Shown: positions 49,893-60,059, numbered from the stretch's first letter. The stretch is 64,000 bases of DNA from Pseudonocardiales bacterium (GCA_019244165.1 JAFATA010000005.1:1-64000); one strand, 5' to 3'. Numbers and translations are program-made. Notes: generated by a model from the letters alone, not told the origin.

Positions 49893-50576
49893 TTACGGCA
49901 CCAGCCTGGACAGTGATTCCACGATCCCAGCGATGATGCCGTACGTCAGTGCCCCGGAGAGGATGACCGCGACGAGGAAGAAGAGGGTCGCGCCCCCATT
50001 GGTCCGGGGACGCGCTGGCACACCGGGGCCTCGGCGGCCAGCTCGGCGGCCGGCTCGGCGACGAAGGTCAAGCTGCCGGGGCATGCGGGACCCGAATGCG
50101 AGCGGCGGGCGGTAACGCAGGCCCGGCGTGGGCTGGACGGGTGGGGCCATCATGGGAGCGACCGGTCGCGAGGGGTGACCCGGCGCGCCGGCCGTTGGTG
50201 CCTGCGGAGCAGAGTGGGTAGGCAGCGAGGCTGTGGGAGCGACCGGGGGGGCAGTGATCGGCGGGACGGGAACCGGGGGGGCGCCGATGGAGGAGGCACT
50301 GACCGGAGGGGTGTCGGTCTGGGTGGCACTTGGTGGAGCCGTGCCTCGCTGGGCAGGCGCCGCATCAGGGTCCTGGTTCACCGGCCGGGTGGGATCTTCA
50401 CCAAGCGCAGCGGCAATCTCCTCCCGGGTCATGCGCGAGTCAGGGAGGGCGGGCAGCGTCAACGGCAGCAAGCCCGACGCGCCACGCCCTGACGAGTCAG
50501 ACAGCGGCTCGGGCAACTCGGTGCCGTCAACCCCAAACAAGGCATCCGACAGCTCGCTCATCAGGGGCTCGCTCAT
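49893..50576 (-). CDS. Proline-rich protein with C-terminal membrane anchor
   Basis: The 227-residue product has an acidic N-terminus (MSELSDALFGVDGTELPEPL), a motif RMTREEIAAALGEDP near residue 50, a Pro/Ala/Thr-rich middle (residues 65-160), a basic stretch and one C-terminal membrane helix (GATLFFLVAVILSGALTYGIIAGIV). It is probably tail-anchored. It lies between topA and the lipoprotein on the same strand. No function is recognised. Confidence 0.68.
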   Translation of the reverse strand: MSEPLMSELSDALFGVDGTELPEPLSDSSGRGASGLLPLTLPALPDSRMTREEIAAALGEDPTRPVNQDPDAAPAQRGTAPPSATQTDTPPVSASSIGAPPVPVPPITAPPVAPTASLPTHSAPQAPTAGAPGHPSRPVAPMMAPPVQPTPGLRYRPPLAFGSRMPRQLDLRRRAGRRAGRRGPGVPARPRTNGGATLFFLVAVILSGALTYGIIAGIVESLSRLVP

Positions 50577-50626
50577 GAAGCTATGGTGCCACGCTCGGGC
50601 CACCCCGTGAGCGTGCTCTTTCCCAC

Positions 50627-53461
50627 TTACGAGGGCTGGGCGGCGACGCCTTTGGCGCGCTTGGCGGCCAGCAGCTCAGCGGCGCGCTCATCGGTGAGCG
50701 TCTCCACGCTGTCCCCCTTGCGCAGCGATGCGTTGACGCCCGCTCCGTCGGTGACATAAGGCCCGAAACGGCCCTCCTTGAGGACCATCGGCTTGCCCGT
50801 CACCGGATCCGGGGCCAGTTCGCGCAACGGGGGTTTGGCGGCGGCTTGGCGGCCCCGGCGCTTGGGCTCGGCGTAGACCTTGAGCGCCTCGTCGAGGGTG
50901 ATCGTGAAGATCTGCTCCTCGTTGGCCAACGAACGCGAGTCCGTTCCCCTCTTGAGGTAGGGGCCGTAGCGCCCATTCTGTGCGGTGATCTCCTGGCCGG
51001 TGTCCGAATCGGTTCCGACCACCCGGGGCAGCGAGAGCAGCCGCAGCGCGTCCTCGAGGGTTACCGTCTCCAGGCTCATGGACTTGAACAGCGAGCTGGT
51101 CCGCGGCTTGGGTTTCTTGGCAGCACCCTTTGCTGTGCTCTTTTCTGGGCCGGGGGCGGGGGCCTCCTCGGGCAGTACCTCGGTGACGTAAGGCCCGTAG
51201 CGGCCCTCCTTGGCGAGGATTTCGTGCCCGCTCACCGGGTCGGTGCCCAGCGAGCGGCCCTCCATCGGGGTGGCGAAGAGCTTCTCGGCGACTTCGGCGG
51301 TCAGCTCGTCGGGTGGCAGGTCCTCAGGCAGGTTGGCCCGTTGCTGCTCCTGCCCAACGGTCCTTTCCAAATACGGACCGTAGCGGCCCACCCTGACCAC
51401 CACGTCTCGCCCGGCGTCATCGGTGAACAACGGGATGGAGTTGACCTCCCGCGCGTCGATCTCTTCCAAGTTCACGCCGACCAGCTTCTTGAGCCCACCG
51501 AAGCGGGCCACCGACAGGGCGCCTCCGTGTTCGGAGCCGAAGTAGAAGCCGGTCAGCCAGTCGGTGCGGTGCTGCGCACCGGAGGCGATGGAGTCCAGCT
51601 CGTCTTCCATGGCGGCGGTGAAGTCGTAGTCGACCAGGCAGCCGAAGTGCTGCTCCAGGAGTCCGACCACGGCGAAGGCCACCCAGGAGGGCACCAGCGC
51701 TGAGCCGCGCTTCCACACATACCCGCGCTCCTGAATGGTGTTGATGATCGTGGCGTAGGTGGACGGGCGGCCGATACCCAGGTCTTCGAGGGCTTTGACC
51801 AGGCTCGCCTCGGTGTAGCGCGGCGGTGGGGTGGTGGTGTGCCCCTCGGGTACCAACTCGGTGGCGGTGAGGGGCTGGCCGCGGGTCAGTGCGGGGAGCC
51901 TGCGCTCGGCGTCGTCGGCCTCCCCCCCCGCCTCGTCGTCCACGGTCTCGACATAGGCCTTGAGGAATCCCGCGAAGGTGATGGTGCGACCGGAGGCGGC
52001 AAACGTGCACTCCTCATCCGTCGCGGAGGCGCCGGTGATCCGTACGCTGATGGTGCTGCCACGGGCGTCGGCCATCTGGGAGGCGATGGTGCGCTGCCAG
52101 ATCAGCTCGTAGAGCCGGAACTCGTCGGCGTCCAGTACGCCAGCCAGCTGCCCTGGTGTCGCGAAGGTCTCTCCGGCGGGCCGGATCGCCTCGTGCGCCT
52201 CTTGGGCGTTCTTAACCTTGCGGAGGTACTGCCGCGGCCCGTCGTGCAGGTAACTCTCACCGTAGAGCTCACGGGCTTGGGTTCGGGCCGCCGCGATCGC
52301 CGTCTCCGACAGCGTCGTGGAGTCGGTCCGCATATAGGTGATGTAGCCGTTCTCGTAGAGCCGCTGCGCGGTGCTCATAGCCCGCTCCGCGGAGAAACGC
52401 AGTTTCCGGCCGGCCTCCTGCTGCAGCGTGGAGGTCATGAAGGGCGGGTAGGGGCGCCGCGTGTAGGGCTTCTCCTCGACACTCGACACCGTCAGCGGGA
52501 CATCCGCCAGCGCCTGCGCAAGGCGCCCGGCGTAGTCCTCGTCGATGATCAGCAGATCCCGCCCGGCACGCTTGAGCGCACCGTCCGGACCGAAGTCCCG
52601 CCCGGTGGCCACCCGATGGCCATCGACCTCAACCAGCCGAGCCCCGAACGTGGGCGGCGTGGCGGTATCGTCCGAGGTCGCTAGCGTGGCGGCCAGATCC
52701 CAGTAGGACGCGGACACGAAGGCTATCCGCTCGCGCTCGCGCCGCACAATGATACGGGTCGCCACGGACTGCACCCGCCCGGCGGACAGCTTCGGCATCA
52801 CCTTGCGCCACAGCACCGGGGAGACCTCATACCCGTAGAGCCGGTCCAGGATGCGCCGGGTCTCCTGCGCGTCCACCAAGTCCTGGTCGATGTCGCGGGG
52901 GTTCTCCGCCGCAGTGCGGATGGCCGGCGCGGTGATCTCGTGAAAGACCATCCGGCGCACCGGAACCGTGGGTTTGAGGGTCTGCATCAGGTGCCACGCG
53001 ATGGCCTCGCCCTCGCGGTCGCCGTCGGTGGCCAGATAGAGTTCGTCGGCGCTTTTGAGTGCGTTGCGCAGCTCAGTGACGGTGGAGCGCTTGTCCGGGG
53101 TGATGATGTACAGCGGCTCGAAGGCGCGGTCGACGTCTACTCCCAGCCGTGCCCAGGACTCGCCTTTGTACTTGGCGGGCACATCGGCGGCACCTCGGGG
53201 CAGATCCCGGATGTGCCCCCGCGAGGACTCCACGACGTAGCCCGACCCGAGGTAGGAAGCGATCTTGCGAGCCTTCGCGGGAGATTCCACGATCACCAAA
53301 CGATGCCCAGAACCGTTGGACCGGCGGGAGCGAGCGGCCCCAGCAGAGGACTCGGACGGTGGCCCAGAAACCGACGCAGAAACCGACGCACCCGTGGTAG
53401 TGCGGCGCCTGCCACCGCCGGACGTGCCGCCCGGGCCTGCTGTCGTTTTCGATCGTGCCAC
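50627..53461 (-). CDS. topA: DNA topoisomerase I
   Basis: The 944-residue type IA enzyme has a basic N-terminal tail, a TOPRIM domain (RLVIVESPAKARKIA near 54, ATDGDREGEAIAWHL near 144), and the active-site Tyr in YITYMRTDSTTLS (about 374). The C-terminus has four Topo_C-Rpt units marked by GRYGPY or GRFGPY near 693, 754, 830 and 897. No zinc fingers are present, as usual in actinobacteria. It relaxes negative supercoils. A Lys/Ala/Pro linker (GPEKSTAKGAAKKPKPR) separates the repeats. It is the first gene of a minus-strand group. Confidence 0.95.
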   Translation of the reverse strand: MARSKTTAGPGGTSGGGRRRTTTGASVSASVSGPPSESSAGAARSRRSNGSGHRLVIVESPAKARKIASYLGSGYVVESSRGHIRDLPRGAADVPAKYKGESWARLGVDVDRAFEPLYIITPDKRSTVTELRNALKSADELYLATDGDREGEAIAWHLMQTLKPTVPVRRMVFHEITAPAIRTAAENPRDIDQDLVDAQETRRILDRLYGYEVSPVLWRKVMPKLSAGRVQSVATRIIVRRERERIAFVSASYWDLAATLATSDDTATPPTFGARLVEVDGHRVATGRDFGPDGALKRAGRDLLIIDEDYAGRLAQALADVPLTVSSVEEKPYTRRPYPPFMTSTLQQEAGRKLRFSAERAMSTAQRLYENGYITYMRTDSTTLSETAIAAARTQARELYGESYLHDGPRQYLRKVKNAQEAHEAIRPAGETFATPGQLAGVLDADEFRLYELIWQRTIASQMADARGSTISVRITGASATDEECTFAASGRTITFAGFLKAYVETVDDEAGGEADDAERRLPALTRGQPLTATELVPEGHTTTPPPRYTEASLVKALEDLGIGRPSTYATIINTIQERGYVWKRGSALVPSWVAFAVVGLLEQHFGCLVDYDFTAAMEDELDSIASGAQHRTDWLTGFYFGSEHGGALSVARFGGLKKLVGVNLEEIDAREVNSIPLFTDDAGRDVVVRVGRYGPYLERTVGQEQQRANLPEDLPPDELTAEVAEKLFATPMEGRSLGTDPVSGHEILAKEGRYGPYVTEVLPEEAPAPGPEKSTAKGAAKKPKPRTSSLFKSMSLETVTLEDALRLLSLPRVVGTDSDTGQEITAQNGRYGPYLKRGTDSRSLANEEQIFTITLDEALKVYAEPKRRGRQAAAKPPLRELAPDPVTGKPMVLKEGRFGPYVTDGAGVNASLRKGDSVETLTDERAAELLAAKRAKGVAAQPS

Positions 53462-53649
53462 GCTTAGCTCACCTCAGTATGCGACTGCATCATTCCCCGA
53501 TCCCCGCGCCCCAGTGTGCACAACCTGGCAACCCCGGGGGCAGTCAGCGTCGCACAACCCGTCGCGAACAACCAGGGATCTTGCGCGATGCCACCCCGGT
53601 CGATCGGCCTCAGGTCGATCGGCCCCGGGTCATCGGCACTGCGGTCCCG

Positions 53650-54210
53650 CTATCGGTGACCTCCGGCAGTATTCAGCCGCTGGCAGGCCGGCGCCACCTG
53701 AAACGCGGGTGCGAGCTCCTTATTGCTGATCAACTCCCGGATCTGGCCGCTGGCCGCACCGAGATCGGGGCCAGGAAGATGGCTGGCCTTCTGCGCGAAG
53801 TCCGGGTCCTTGGCGTCCAACGCGGCGAGCCTGGCACGCTGGATGCCGACGGTCCCCGCCGCGCTGGTGAAGAAACCCACTGCAGCGTCCTGCATCCGCT
53901 TGCCCTCGGTGATCCGCGGTTGGCCGAGCCGTTCGAGCTTGAAGGCGGTGTTGGCAAATGCTCGCTGGATGGTGTCAGAGAACGCCAGCAGCCCGTCCTT
54001 CTGGCCCTGCGGGGTCGGCTGTGCCTTCGCGATCGCAGACACTCCGGTGACCACCTCACCGAGACCGCCACACACCACGCTCACCCAGGCGACCGGGTCG
54101 GCGCCCTGGGGCGCGGGCGGCTTCGACGGGACATCGGCGGAGCCGCATCCAGCCAGGGCGAGGCCGAGAGCCACGAGGATGACGCCGGAGGAACGAGCAG
54201 GTGGGGGCAC
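53650..54210 (-). CDS. Putative lipoprotein
   Basis: The 186-residue precursor begins at GTG 54210 with SSGVILVALGLALAGCGSAD, a clear lipobox. The mature part is helical (WVSVVCGGLGEVVTGVSAIAKA, AFSDTIQRAFANTAFKLERLG, QIRELISNKELAPAFQ) with a conserved-looking VCGG. Similar cell-surface proteins occur beside hppA in related genomes. No ribosome site is strong. It is separated from hppA by the 50-bp palindrome. Confidence 0.7.
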   Translation of the reverse strand: MPPPARSSGVILVALGLALAGCGSADVPSKPPAPQGADPVAWVSVVCGGLGEVVTGVSAIAKAQPTPQGQKDGLLAFSDTIQRAFANTAFKLERLGQPRITEGKRMQDAAVGFFTSAAGTVGIQRARLAALDAKDPDFAQKASHLPGPDLGAASGQIRELISNKELAPAFQVAPACQRLNTAGGHR

Positions 54211-54246
54211 GACCGGAGTAACGACGAACTGATGCTGCCCGTGACG

Positions 54247-54296
54247 GTGCTCTTCAAGGCCGGCCAACCCCGGGGTTGGCCGGCCTTGAAGAGCAC
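54247..54296 (-). terminator. 50-bp perfect palindrome downstream of hppA
   Basis: The 25-bp arm beginning GTGCTCTTCAAGGCCGG is followed immediately by its exact reverse complement, with no loop bases. It starts 6 bp after the hppA stop. The hairpin is far more stable than needed and has no T-run, the I-shaped type common in actinobacteria. Confidence 0.75.
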
Positions 54297-54301
54297 CAAA
54301 C

Positions 54302-56599
54302 TTAGGCGGCGAGCCGGGCAGGCGGCGAGGTGTCCACCAACGAGGTGGACCGCCGCTTGGACACCACCACCGCAATCACGATCACCGCCGCGGCGGCCAC
54401 GGCGATACCCGCCCGCAGCGTAAAGGCGTTCGGCAGGGCCGAGACCGTCACGATCGCCGGCGCAATCAACACGGAGACCAGGTTCATCACCTTGATCAGT
54501 GGGTTGATCGCCGGGCCCGCGGTGTCCTTGAACGGATCGCCGACGGTGTCACCGATCACGGTCGCGGCGTGCGCGTCCGAGCCCTTGCCGCCGTGGTTGC
54601 CGTCTTCGACCAGCTTCTTGCCGTTGTCCCAGGCCCCACCGGAGTTGGCCAGGAAGATCGCCATCAGAGTGCCGGTGATGATCGCTCCGGCCAGGTAACC
54701 GGCCAGCGGCCCTACGCCGAGACCGAAGCCCACCGCGATCGGGGCCAGCACCGCGAGCAGACCCGGGGTGGCCAGCTCCCGCAGCGAGTCCCTGGTGCAG
54801 ATATCGACCACCCGGCCGTACTCGGGCCGCACCGAGTAGTCCATGATCCCGGGGTTGTCCCGGAACTGCCGGCGCACCTCGTAGACCACGGCCCCGGCAG
54901 CCCGGGACACGGCGTTGATAGCCAGGCCGGAGAACATGAACACCACAGCGGCGCCGATCGCCAGGCCGACCAGGACGTTGGGCACCGAGACGTTGAACGC
55001 CGCGTTCAGGTCCAGGTTCACGGCCGCGGCCCGGATGGCGTCGCGGTAGGAACCGAACAGCGCCGTGGCGGCGAGCACCGCGGTGGCGATCGCGATGCCC
55101 TTGGTGATCGCCTTGGTGGTGTTGCCCACGGCGTCAAGCTCGGTGAGGATACCTACCCCCGCACCCTGGACGTCGCCGGACATCTCGGCGATTCCCTGGG
55201 CGTTGTCGCTGACCGGGCCGAAGGTGTCCATCGCGACGATGACGCCGACAGTGGTGAGCAGTCCGGTGCCGGCCAGCGCGATCGCGAACAGCGCGACGGT
55301 GACCGATCCGGACAGCAGGAACGCCGCGTACACCGCACCGCCGATCACCAAGGCGGTGTACACCGCCGACTCGAAACCGATCGAGATCCCGGACAGGATC
55401 ACGGTAGCCGCGCCGGTCAGCGAGCTGGTGCCGACGTTGCGAACCGGCCGGTGTTCGGTGCCGGTGAAGTAGCCGGTGAGCCACAGGATGATCCCGGCCA
55501 GCACGATGCCGATAATCACGGCGACCGCCGCGGTGATCGCCGGGCTGCCGGAGAGCTGATCGGTCGGCCGGCCGTCGATCTGGGTAACACCGGCCAGCGC
55601 GCTAAAGCTGCTGGGCAGGTAGAGGAAGGCGGCGGCGGTGCAGGCCACCGCGGAGATCGTCGCCGCGATGTAGAAGGACCGGTTGATCGCGCGCAGCCCC
55701 GGCTCGCCCGCTCTGGCCCGGGTGACATACACCCCGATCACCGCGGTCACCACCCCGATCGCCGGCACGATCAACGGGAACAGCAGGCCCTTGAGCCCGA
55801 ACGCCGCAGTGCCCAGGATCAGCGCCGCCACCAGCGTGACCGCGTACGACTCGAACAGGTCAGCGGCCATGCCGGCGCAGTCGCCGACGTTGTCGCCGAC
55901 GTTGTCGGCGATGGTGGCGGCGTTGCGCGGGTCGTCCTCGGGGATGCCCGCCTCGACCTTGCCAACCAGGTCACCGCCCACGTCGGCGGCTTTGGTGAAG
56001 ATACCGCCGCCGACCCGCATGAACATGGCGAGCAGCGCAGCCCCGAAACCGAAGCCTTCCAGCACCTTCGGGGCGTGACCGGCGTAGACCAACACCACCA
56101 GGGAGGCGCCAAACAGTCCCAGGCCCACGGTGGCCATGCCGACCACCCCGCCGGTGCGAAACGCGATCCGCATCGCCTTCTCCCGGCCACCTTGCTCGTT
56201 GGACGCTGCCGCGACCCGGATGTTCGCTCGGGTGGACAGCCACATGCCCAGATAGCCGATCGACGCCGAGAACACCGCTCCCGCGAGGAAGAAGACCGAG
56301 CGGCCGATCCGCTCGCCGAGGTCCTCGGCAGGCAGCGCGAACAGCAGCAGAAAGACGATGACGGCGAACCCGGAGAGCGTCTTGAACTGGCGGTTCAGGT
56401 ACGCCGAGGCGCCTTCTTGAACCGCTCGCCCGATATCTTGCATCCGTGGGGTGCCCTGGCGTGCGGCCAGGACCTCCCGCATCAGGACGGCACCGACGGC
56501 CAGAGCGCCGAGAGCGACGGCGGCGACCACACCGACGACGGTGTAATCACCCCCGCTCAGCTCGAGCCCTCCGCCCTGGGCAAGAATGAACCCGGACAT
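54302..56599 (-). CDS. hppA: K+-independent H+-translocating pyrophosphatase
   Basis: The 765-residue membrane pump has about sixteen helices and the substrate motifs DVGGDLVGKVEAGIPEDDPRN and DNVGDNVGDCAGMAADLFESY, plus the C-terminal GDTVGDPFKDTAGP. The lysine in GNTTKA marks the potassium-insensitive class. It uses pyrophosphate hydrolysis to export protons. ATG 56599 follows AGGAGGACGG; the longer frame to 56704 lacks support. It is divergent from the helicase gene. Confidence 0.95.
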   Translation of the reverse strand: MSGFILAQGGGLELSGGDYTVVGVVAAVALGALAVGAVLMREVLAARQGTPRMQDIGRAVQEGASAYLNRQFKTLSGFAVIVFLLLFALPAEDLGERIGRSVFFLAGAVFSASIGYLGMWLSTRANIRVAAASNEQGGREKAMRIAFRTGGVVGMATVGLGLFGASLVVLVYAGHAPKVLEGFGFGAALLAMFMRVGGGIFTKAADVGGDLVGKVEAGIPEDDPRNAATIADNVGDNVGDCAGMAADLFESYAVTLVAALILGTAAFGLKGLLFPLIVPAIGVVTAVIGVYVTRARAGEPGLRAINRSFYIAATISAVACTAAAFLYLPSSFSALAGVTQIDGRPTDQLSGSPAITAAVAVIIGIVLAGIILWLTGYFTGTEHRPVRNVGTSSLTGAATVILSGISIGFESAVYTALVIGGAVYAAFLLSGSVTVALFAIALAGTGLLTTVGVIVAMDTFGPVSDNAQGIAEMSGDVQGAGVGILTELDAVGNTTKAITKGIAIATAVLAATALFGSYRDAIRAAAVNLDLNAAFNVSVPNVLVGLAIGAAVVFMFSGLAINAVSRAAGAVVYEVRRQFRDNPGIMDYSVRPEYGRVVDICTRDSLRELATPGLLAVLAPIAVGFGLGVGPLAGYLAGAIITGTLMAIFLANSGGAWDNGKKLVEDGNHGGKGSDAHAATVIGDTVGDPFKDTAGPAINPLIKVMNLVSVLIAPAIVTVSALPNAFTLRAGIAVAAAAVIVIAVVVSKRRSTSLVDTSPPARLAA

Positions 56600-56784
56600 C
56601 CGTCCTCCTGCTGGTTTTCGTGCACTGCCGTGCACTGCACTGACCGAGCCGCCCGTGAAGACAGCGTCACGGCCGGTCAGTGTAGGCCTCACGGCGCTGC
56701 TCACCTCCGCCGGTCTCGCTCACCTGCGCAAGATGCGGGCGTTAGCGTGCGAGTCAGGGACATGCCGGCGATCGGGAGGCGGTA

Positions 56785-59112
56785 GTGCACGGCGACGGGC
56801 AGGGGCAAGCCCTGCTGCAGCGGCTGCTCGCCGGCTATCCCCGCACCACCGGCGGGAACGAGTCACCGTTGCGGCACGTCACGACGATTCCCGGCCGGGT
56901 GGCGACGACGGTGCGCTGGCCCTGCTGGGTGCCGGAGCGGCTGCGCGAATCGCTTGCCGCGGCGGGTGTGGCGGCACCGTGGGCGCACCAAGTCGCCGTT
57001 GCGGAACTGGCTCGGGCGGGCCGCCACGTCGTGATCGCCACCGGGACCGCGTCCGGCAAGTCGCTGGCTTACCAACTGCCAGTGCTCGCCCATCTCTTGG
57101 CCGACCAGCAGGCCACCGCGCTGTATCTCGCGCCCACCAAGGCATTGGGAGCCGACCAGATCCGGGCGGTGACCGCGCTGGGCCTGGACGGGGTGCGGCT
57201 GGCTAGCTACGACGGCGACACCCCGATGGCGCAGCGGGACTGGGCGCGCTCGCACGCCCGGTGGGTGTTCACCAACCCGGACATGGTGCACCACGGCCTG
57301 CTCGCCCGGCACGACCGCTGGGCGCGTCTGCTGCGGCGACTGCGTTTCGTGGTGATCGACGAGTGTCACGCCTACCGCGGGGTGTTCGGCTCGCACGTCG
57401 CTCTGCTGCTGCGCCGGTTGCGCCGTCTCGCCGCGCGCTACGGCGCAGCGCCGGTGTTCGTGCTCGCCTCGGCGACGGTCGCAGACCCCGGTGTCTTGGC
57501 GTCCCGGCTCACCGGCCTGGACGTGGTGGCCGTCACCGAGGACGCCTCCCCGCGGGGTGAGCGCACCGTGGCGCTGTGGGAGCCGCCGCTGCTGGAGGAG
57601 CTGACCGGGGAGAACGGTGCGCCGGTGCGCCGCACTGCGGGTGCCGAGGCCGCTCGGCTGCTCGCCGACCTCGTGATCGAAGGTGCCCGCACCCTGGTGT
57701 TCGTCCGCTCCCGGCGGGGCGCCGAGCTGACCGCGCTGGGGGCACAGCGGGAGCTGACCGCCCTTGCCGCCGGTGAGCTCGCCCCCCGGATCGCTGCCTA
57801 CCGTGCGGGCTATCTCCCGGAGGAGCGCCGGGCGCTGGAGACCGCGCTGGATTCCGGGGAGCTGCTCGGCCTCGCCTCCACCAACGCGCTGGAACTGGGG
57901 GTGGATATCGCCGGGCTCGACGCGGTGGTGCTGGCCGGGTACCCCGGTACCCGGGCGTCGTTCTGGCAGCAGGCCGGGCGAGCCGGGCGGGCCGGGTCGG
58001 GCGCGCTCGTGGTGTTCATCGCCCGGGATGACCCGTTGGACACCTACCTGGTGCACCACAGTGCTGCTCTGCTCGGCACGGCCCTGGAAGCCACCGTGCT
58101 CGATCCGACGAACCCCTACCTGCTGCGACCGCAGCTGGCCTGTGCGGCCGCCGAGTTGCCGTTGACCGACGCCTGCCTCGAGGAGCTGGGTGGCGAGGCG
58201 GCCCGTTCGGTGGTCGCTGAGCTGGTCGCCGACGGGATGTTGCGCCGCCGGACTGGCGGGTGGTTCTGGGCCGGGCCGCGGCAGCGCCCGCACCGTGAGG
58301 TGGATATCCGCGGCTGCGGCGGGCCCCAGGTGGCGGTGGTGGAGGCCGGCACGGGCCGTCTGCTGGGCACGGTCGACCCCGGATCGGCGTGCACCGCGGT
58401 GCACCCGGGGGCGGTGTATCTGCACCGGGGTGATTCCTTCGTGGTCGACGAGCTAGATCTGGACTCCGGTGTCGCGCTGGTGCATCCCGAGGAGCCGCAG
58501 TGGCACACCTCGGCTCGGGCCATCACCGACATCCGCGTGGTCTCGGTGCTCCACCAGCAGCGCTGCGGCGGGGTGTCGGTGGCGCTGGGCGAGGTGGAGG
58601 TGACCTCGCGAGTGGTGGACTACCTGCGGCGGCTGCCCTCAGGCCAGGTGCTCGACGCGGTACCGCTGCAGCTGCCGCCGTCCACGCTGCGCACCAGAGC
58701 GGTCTGGTTCACGGTCGGCGAGGAGACGCTCGAGGCCGCCGGGTTGCCTGCCCCCGCGTGGCCCGGGGCGTTGCATGCCGCTGAGCACGCCGCGATCGGT
58801 CTGCTGCCGCTGGTCGCCACCTGCGATCGGTGGGACATCGGCGGCGTCTCCACCGCGCGGCACCCGGATACCGGAGAGCCGACGGTCTTCGTGCACGACG
58901 GCCATCCCGGTGGCGCCGGGTTCGCCGACCGGGCCCACGCCGCGCTGGCCCCCTGGCTGCGGGCAACCCGAGAGGCCATCGCCGCCTGCGAGTGCCCGGC
59001 GGGCTGCCCCTCCTGCGTGCAGTCGCCCAAATGCGGCAACGGCAATGACCCCCTGGACAAGGCCGGCGCGATCACCGTGCTCGACGCCGTACTCACTGCC
59101 TGGAACCCTTGA
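56785..59112 (+). CDS. DEAD/DEAH-box helicase of the MrfA/Hrq1 type
   Basis: The 775-residue protein has Walker A ATGTASGKS (about 85-93), a DEVH-like VVIDECHAYRG near 190, LASATVADP (motif III), lobe 2 ASTNALELGVDIAGLDAVVLAG and QQAGRAGRAG (motif VI). The C-terminal DUF1998-like domain ends in CECPAGCPSCVQSPKCGNGND, the four-Cys zinc site of MrfA. MrfA of Bacillus repairs mitomycin-type DNA damage. GTG 56785 follows GGGAGGCGG. Mycobacteria carry a homologous helicase close to topA, so this is conserved backbone. Confidence 0.9.
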   Translation: MHGDGQGQALLQRLLAGYPRTTGGNESPLRHVTTIPGRVATTVRWPCWVPERLRESLAAAGVAAPWAHQVAVAELARAGRHVVIATGTASGKSLAYQLPVLAHLLADQQATALYLAPTKALGADQIRAVTALGLDGVRLASYDGDTPMAQRDWARSHARWVFTNPDMVHHGLLARHDRWARLLRRLRFVVIDECHAYRGVFGSHVALLLRRLRRLAARYGAAPVFVLASATVADPGVLASRLTGLDVVAVTEDASPRGERTVALWEPPLLEELTGENGAPVRRTAGAEAARLLADLVIEGARTLVFVRSRRGAELTALGAQRELTALAAGELAPRIAAYRAGYLPEERRALETALDSGELLGLASTNALELGVDIAGLDAVVLAGYPGTRASFWQQAGRAGRAGSGALVVFIARDDPLDTYLVHHSAALLGTALEATVLDPTNPYLLRPQLACAAAELPLTDACLEELGGEAARSVVAELVADGMLRRRTGGWFWAGPRQRPHREVDIRGCGGPQVAVVEAGTGRLLGTVDPGSACTAVHPGAVYLHRGDSFVVDELDLDSGVALVHPEEPQWHTSARAITDIRVVSVLHQQRCGGVSVALGEVEVTSRVVDYLRRLPSGQVLDAVPLQLPPSTLRTRAVWFTVGEETLEAAGLPAPAWPGALHAAEHAAIGLLPLVATCDRWDIGGVSTARHPDTGEPTVFVHDGHPGGAGFADRAHAALAPWLRATREAIAACECPAGCPSCVQSPKCGNGNDPLDKAGAITVLDAVLTAWNP

Positions 59113-59193
59113 AGTACCACCGCTGCTACCGGGCGGCTCGCCACGGTGCGCGCACTGTGGCTGCGGCGGCGCGACACTGACGATCTCGTCGTG

Positions 59194-59550
59194 ATGTCAG
59201 CGGCCAGGGCGGAGCGTGAACGGGAGGTCATCGAACTCACCACCCGCATCCTGAGTTCCCTGGTCCGGCACGCCGACGGTCACGCACTGCTCCAGGAACT
59301 GCTTCCTGAAGTGTTGCCCTGGGTACGGTTCCTCCCCGCTGCCGACCGCCACCTGTTGGTCCAGGAGTTCATCGACGTAACCGAAGCCGCCACATCGGTC
59401 GACAACGTGTCACCGATCGCTCAACTGCTCGTCGAATGGCGCCATACCGCCGAGGTGCATGCCGACCCCGAGCTGCACGCCCTGCTGTCGGCACCCCGCG
59501 GAGAGGACCACGACCCGGTGCTGCCCCCTGATCCCCAGGACGGCGAGTGA
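59194..59550 (+). CDS. Small helical protein upstream of a toxin-like gene (possible antitoxin)
   Basis: The 118-residue product (REREVIELTTRILSSLVRHADGHALLQELL, RHLLVQEFIDVTEAATS, IAQLLVEWRHTAEVHADPELHALL) overlaps the next gene start (GTGA at 59547). The second half resembles the helical pattern of actinobacterial DUF6247-like proteins that precede RelE-type toxins. ATG 59194 is preferred to a frame opening at 59146. The antitoxin role is inferred from gene order. Confidence 0.55.
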   Translation: MSAARAEREREVIELTTRILSSLVRHADGHALLQELLPEVLPWVRFLPAADRHLLVQEFIDVTEAATSVDNVSPIAQLLVEWRHTAEVHADPELHALLSAPRGEDHDPVLPPDPQDGE

Positions 59551-59834
59551 GTCCAAAACGTGGCGATCGCGCCGCTCCGCCACGCGTCGACGGCGAATAC
59601 GACATCCACTTCGATAGCTCCGAAAGCGCCAAGAGCTGGGACGAGCTTGCCCGAGTGGCGCCCGCGAATCTACGACGAGCCTTCGACACCATCCGGTCTA
59701 CACCTCGGCCAACTCCCTCGACCGAACGGCACCATAGACTCTGCGGCAGTCTCTCCACCGCCAGTCGTCGAGGAGCCGACCTGGAGCAGCTGAGCCGTTA
59801 CGGCGGACGGCCCAAAGCCGCCGCAACGAGTTGA
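59547..59834 (+). CDS. RelE-like toxin, C-terminus probably frameshifted
   Basis: The 95-residue product (GEYDIHFDSSESAKSWDELARVAPANLRRAFDTIRSTPRP, RHHRLCGSLSTASRRGADLEQ) follows the pattern of actinobacterial RelE/cytotoxic repressors up to about residue 80. The expected continuation (WxYxVTAxGRIxY) appears in another frame near 59790 as AVTADG and then decays. The product probably lacks the C-terminal active-site strand. Confidence 0.5.
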   Translation: MSPKRGDRAAPPRVDGEYDIHFDSSESAKSWDELARVAPANLRRAFDTIRSTPRPTPSTERHHRLCGSLSTASRRGADLEQLSRYGGRPKAAATS

Positions 59835-60059
59835 TCGACCTGGACGCTGGCAGACCGGTGCCACCGGCCGCGCGGCCACATCACCAGCCACGCGGGCCGC
59901 AGGGTCAACCATGACCCGAACTGAAACAGCGCGGCCGGTAATGACTCCTGTAATCCTGGGTCAGGGCAGAGAGCGATGGTGGTGCTTCGGGACTGCGACC
60001 AGCGAGAGCTACACTAGGTAACCAGTCGTAAACCGGGGACACGCATGGGAGGTAGTGCA

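Noticed and set aside
54569-56785. 738-residue plus-strand frame opposite hppA
   Set aside because: Asp/Arg/Gly-rich antisense of a membrane-protein gene; no ribosome site and no homology pattern.
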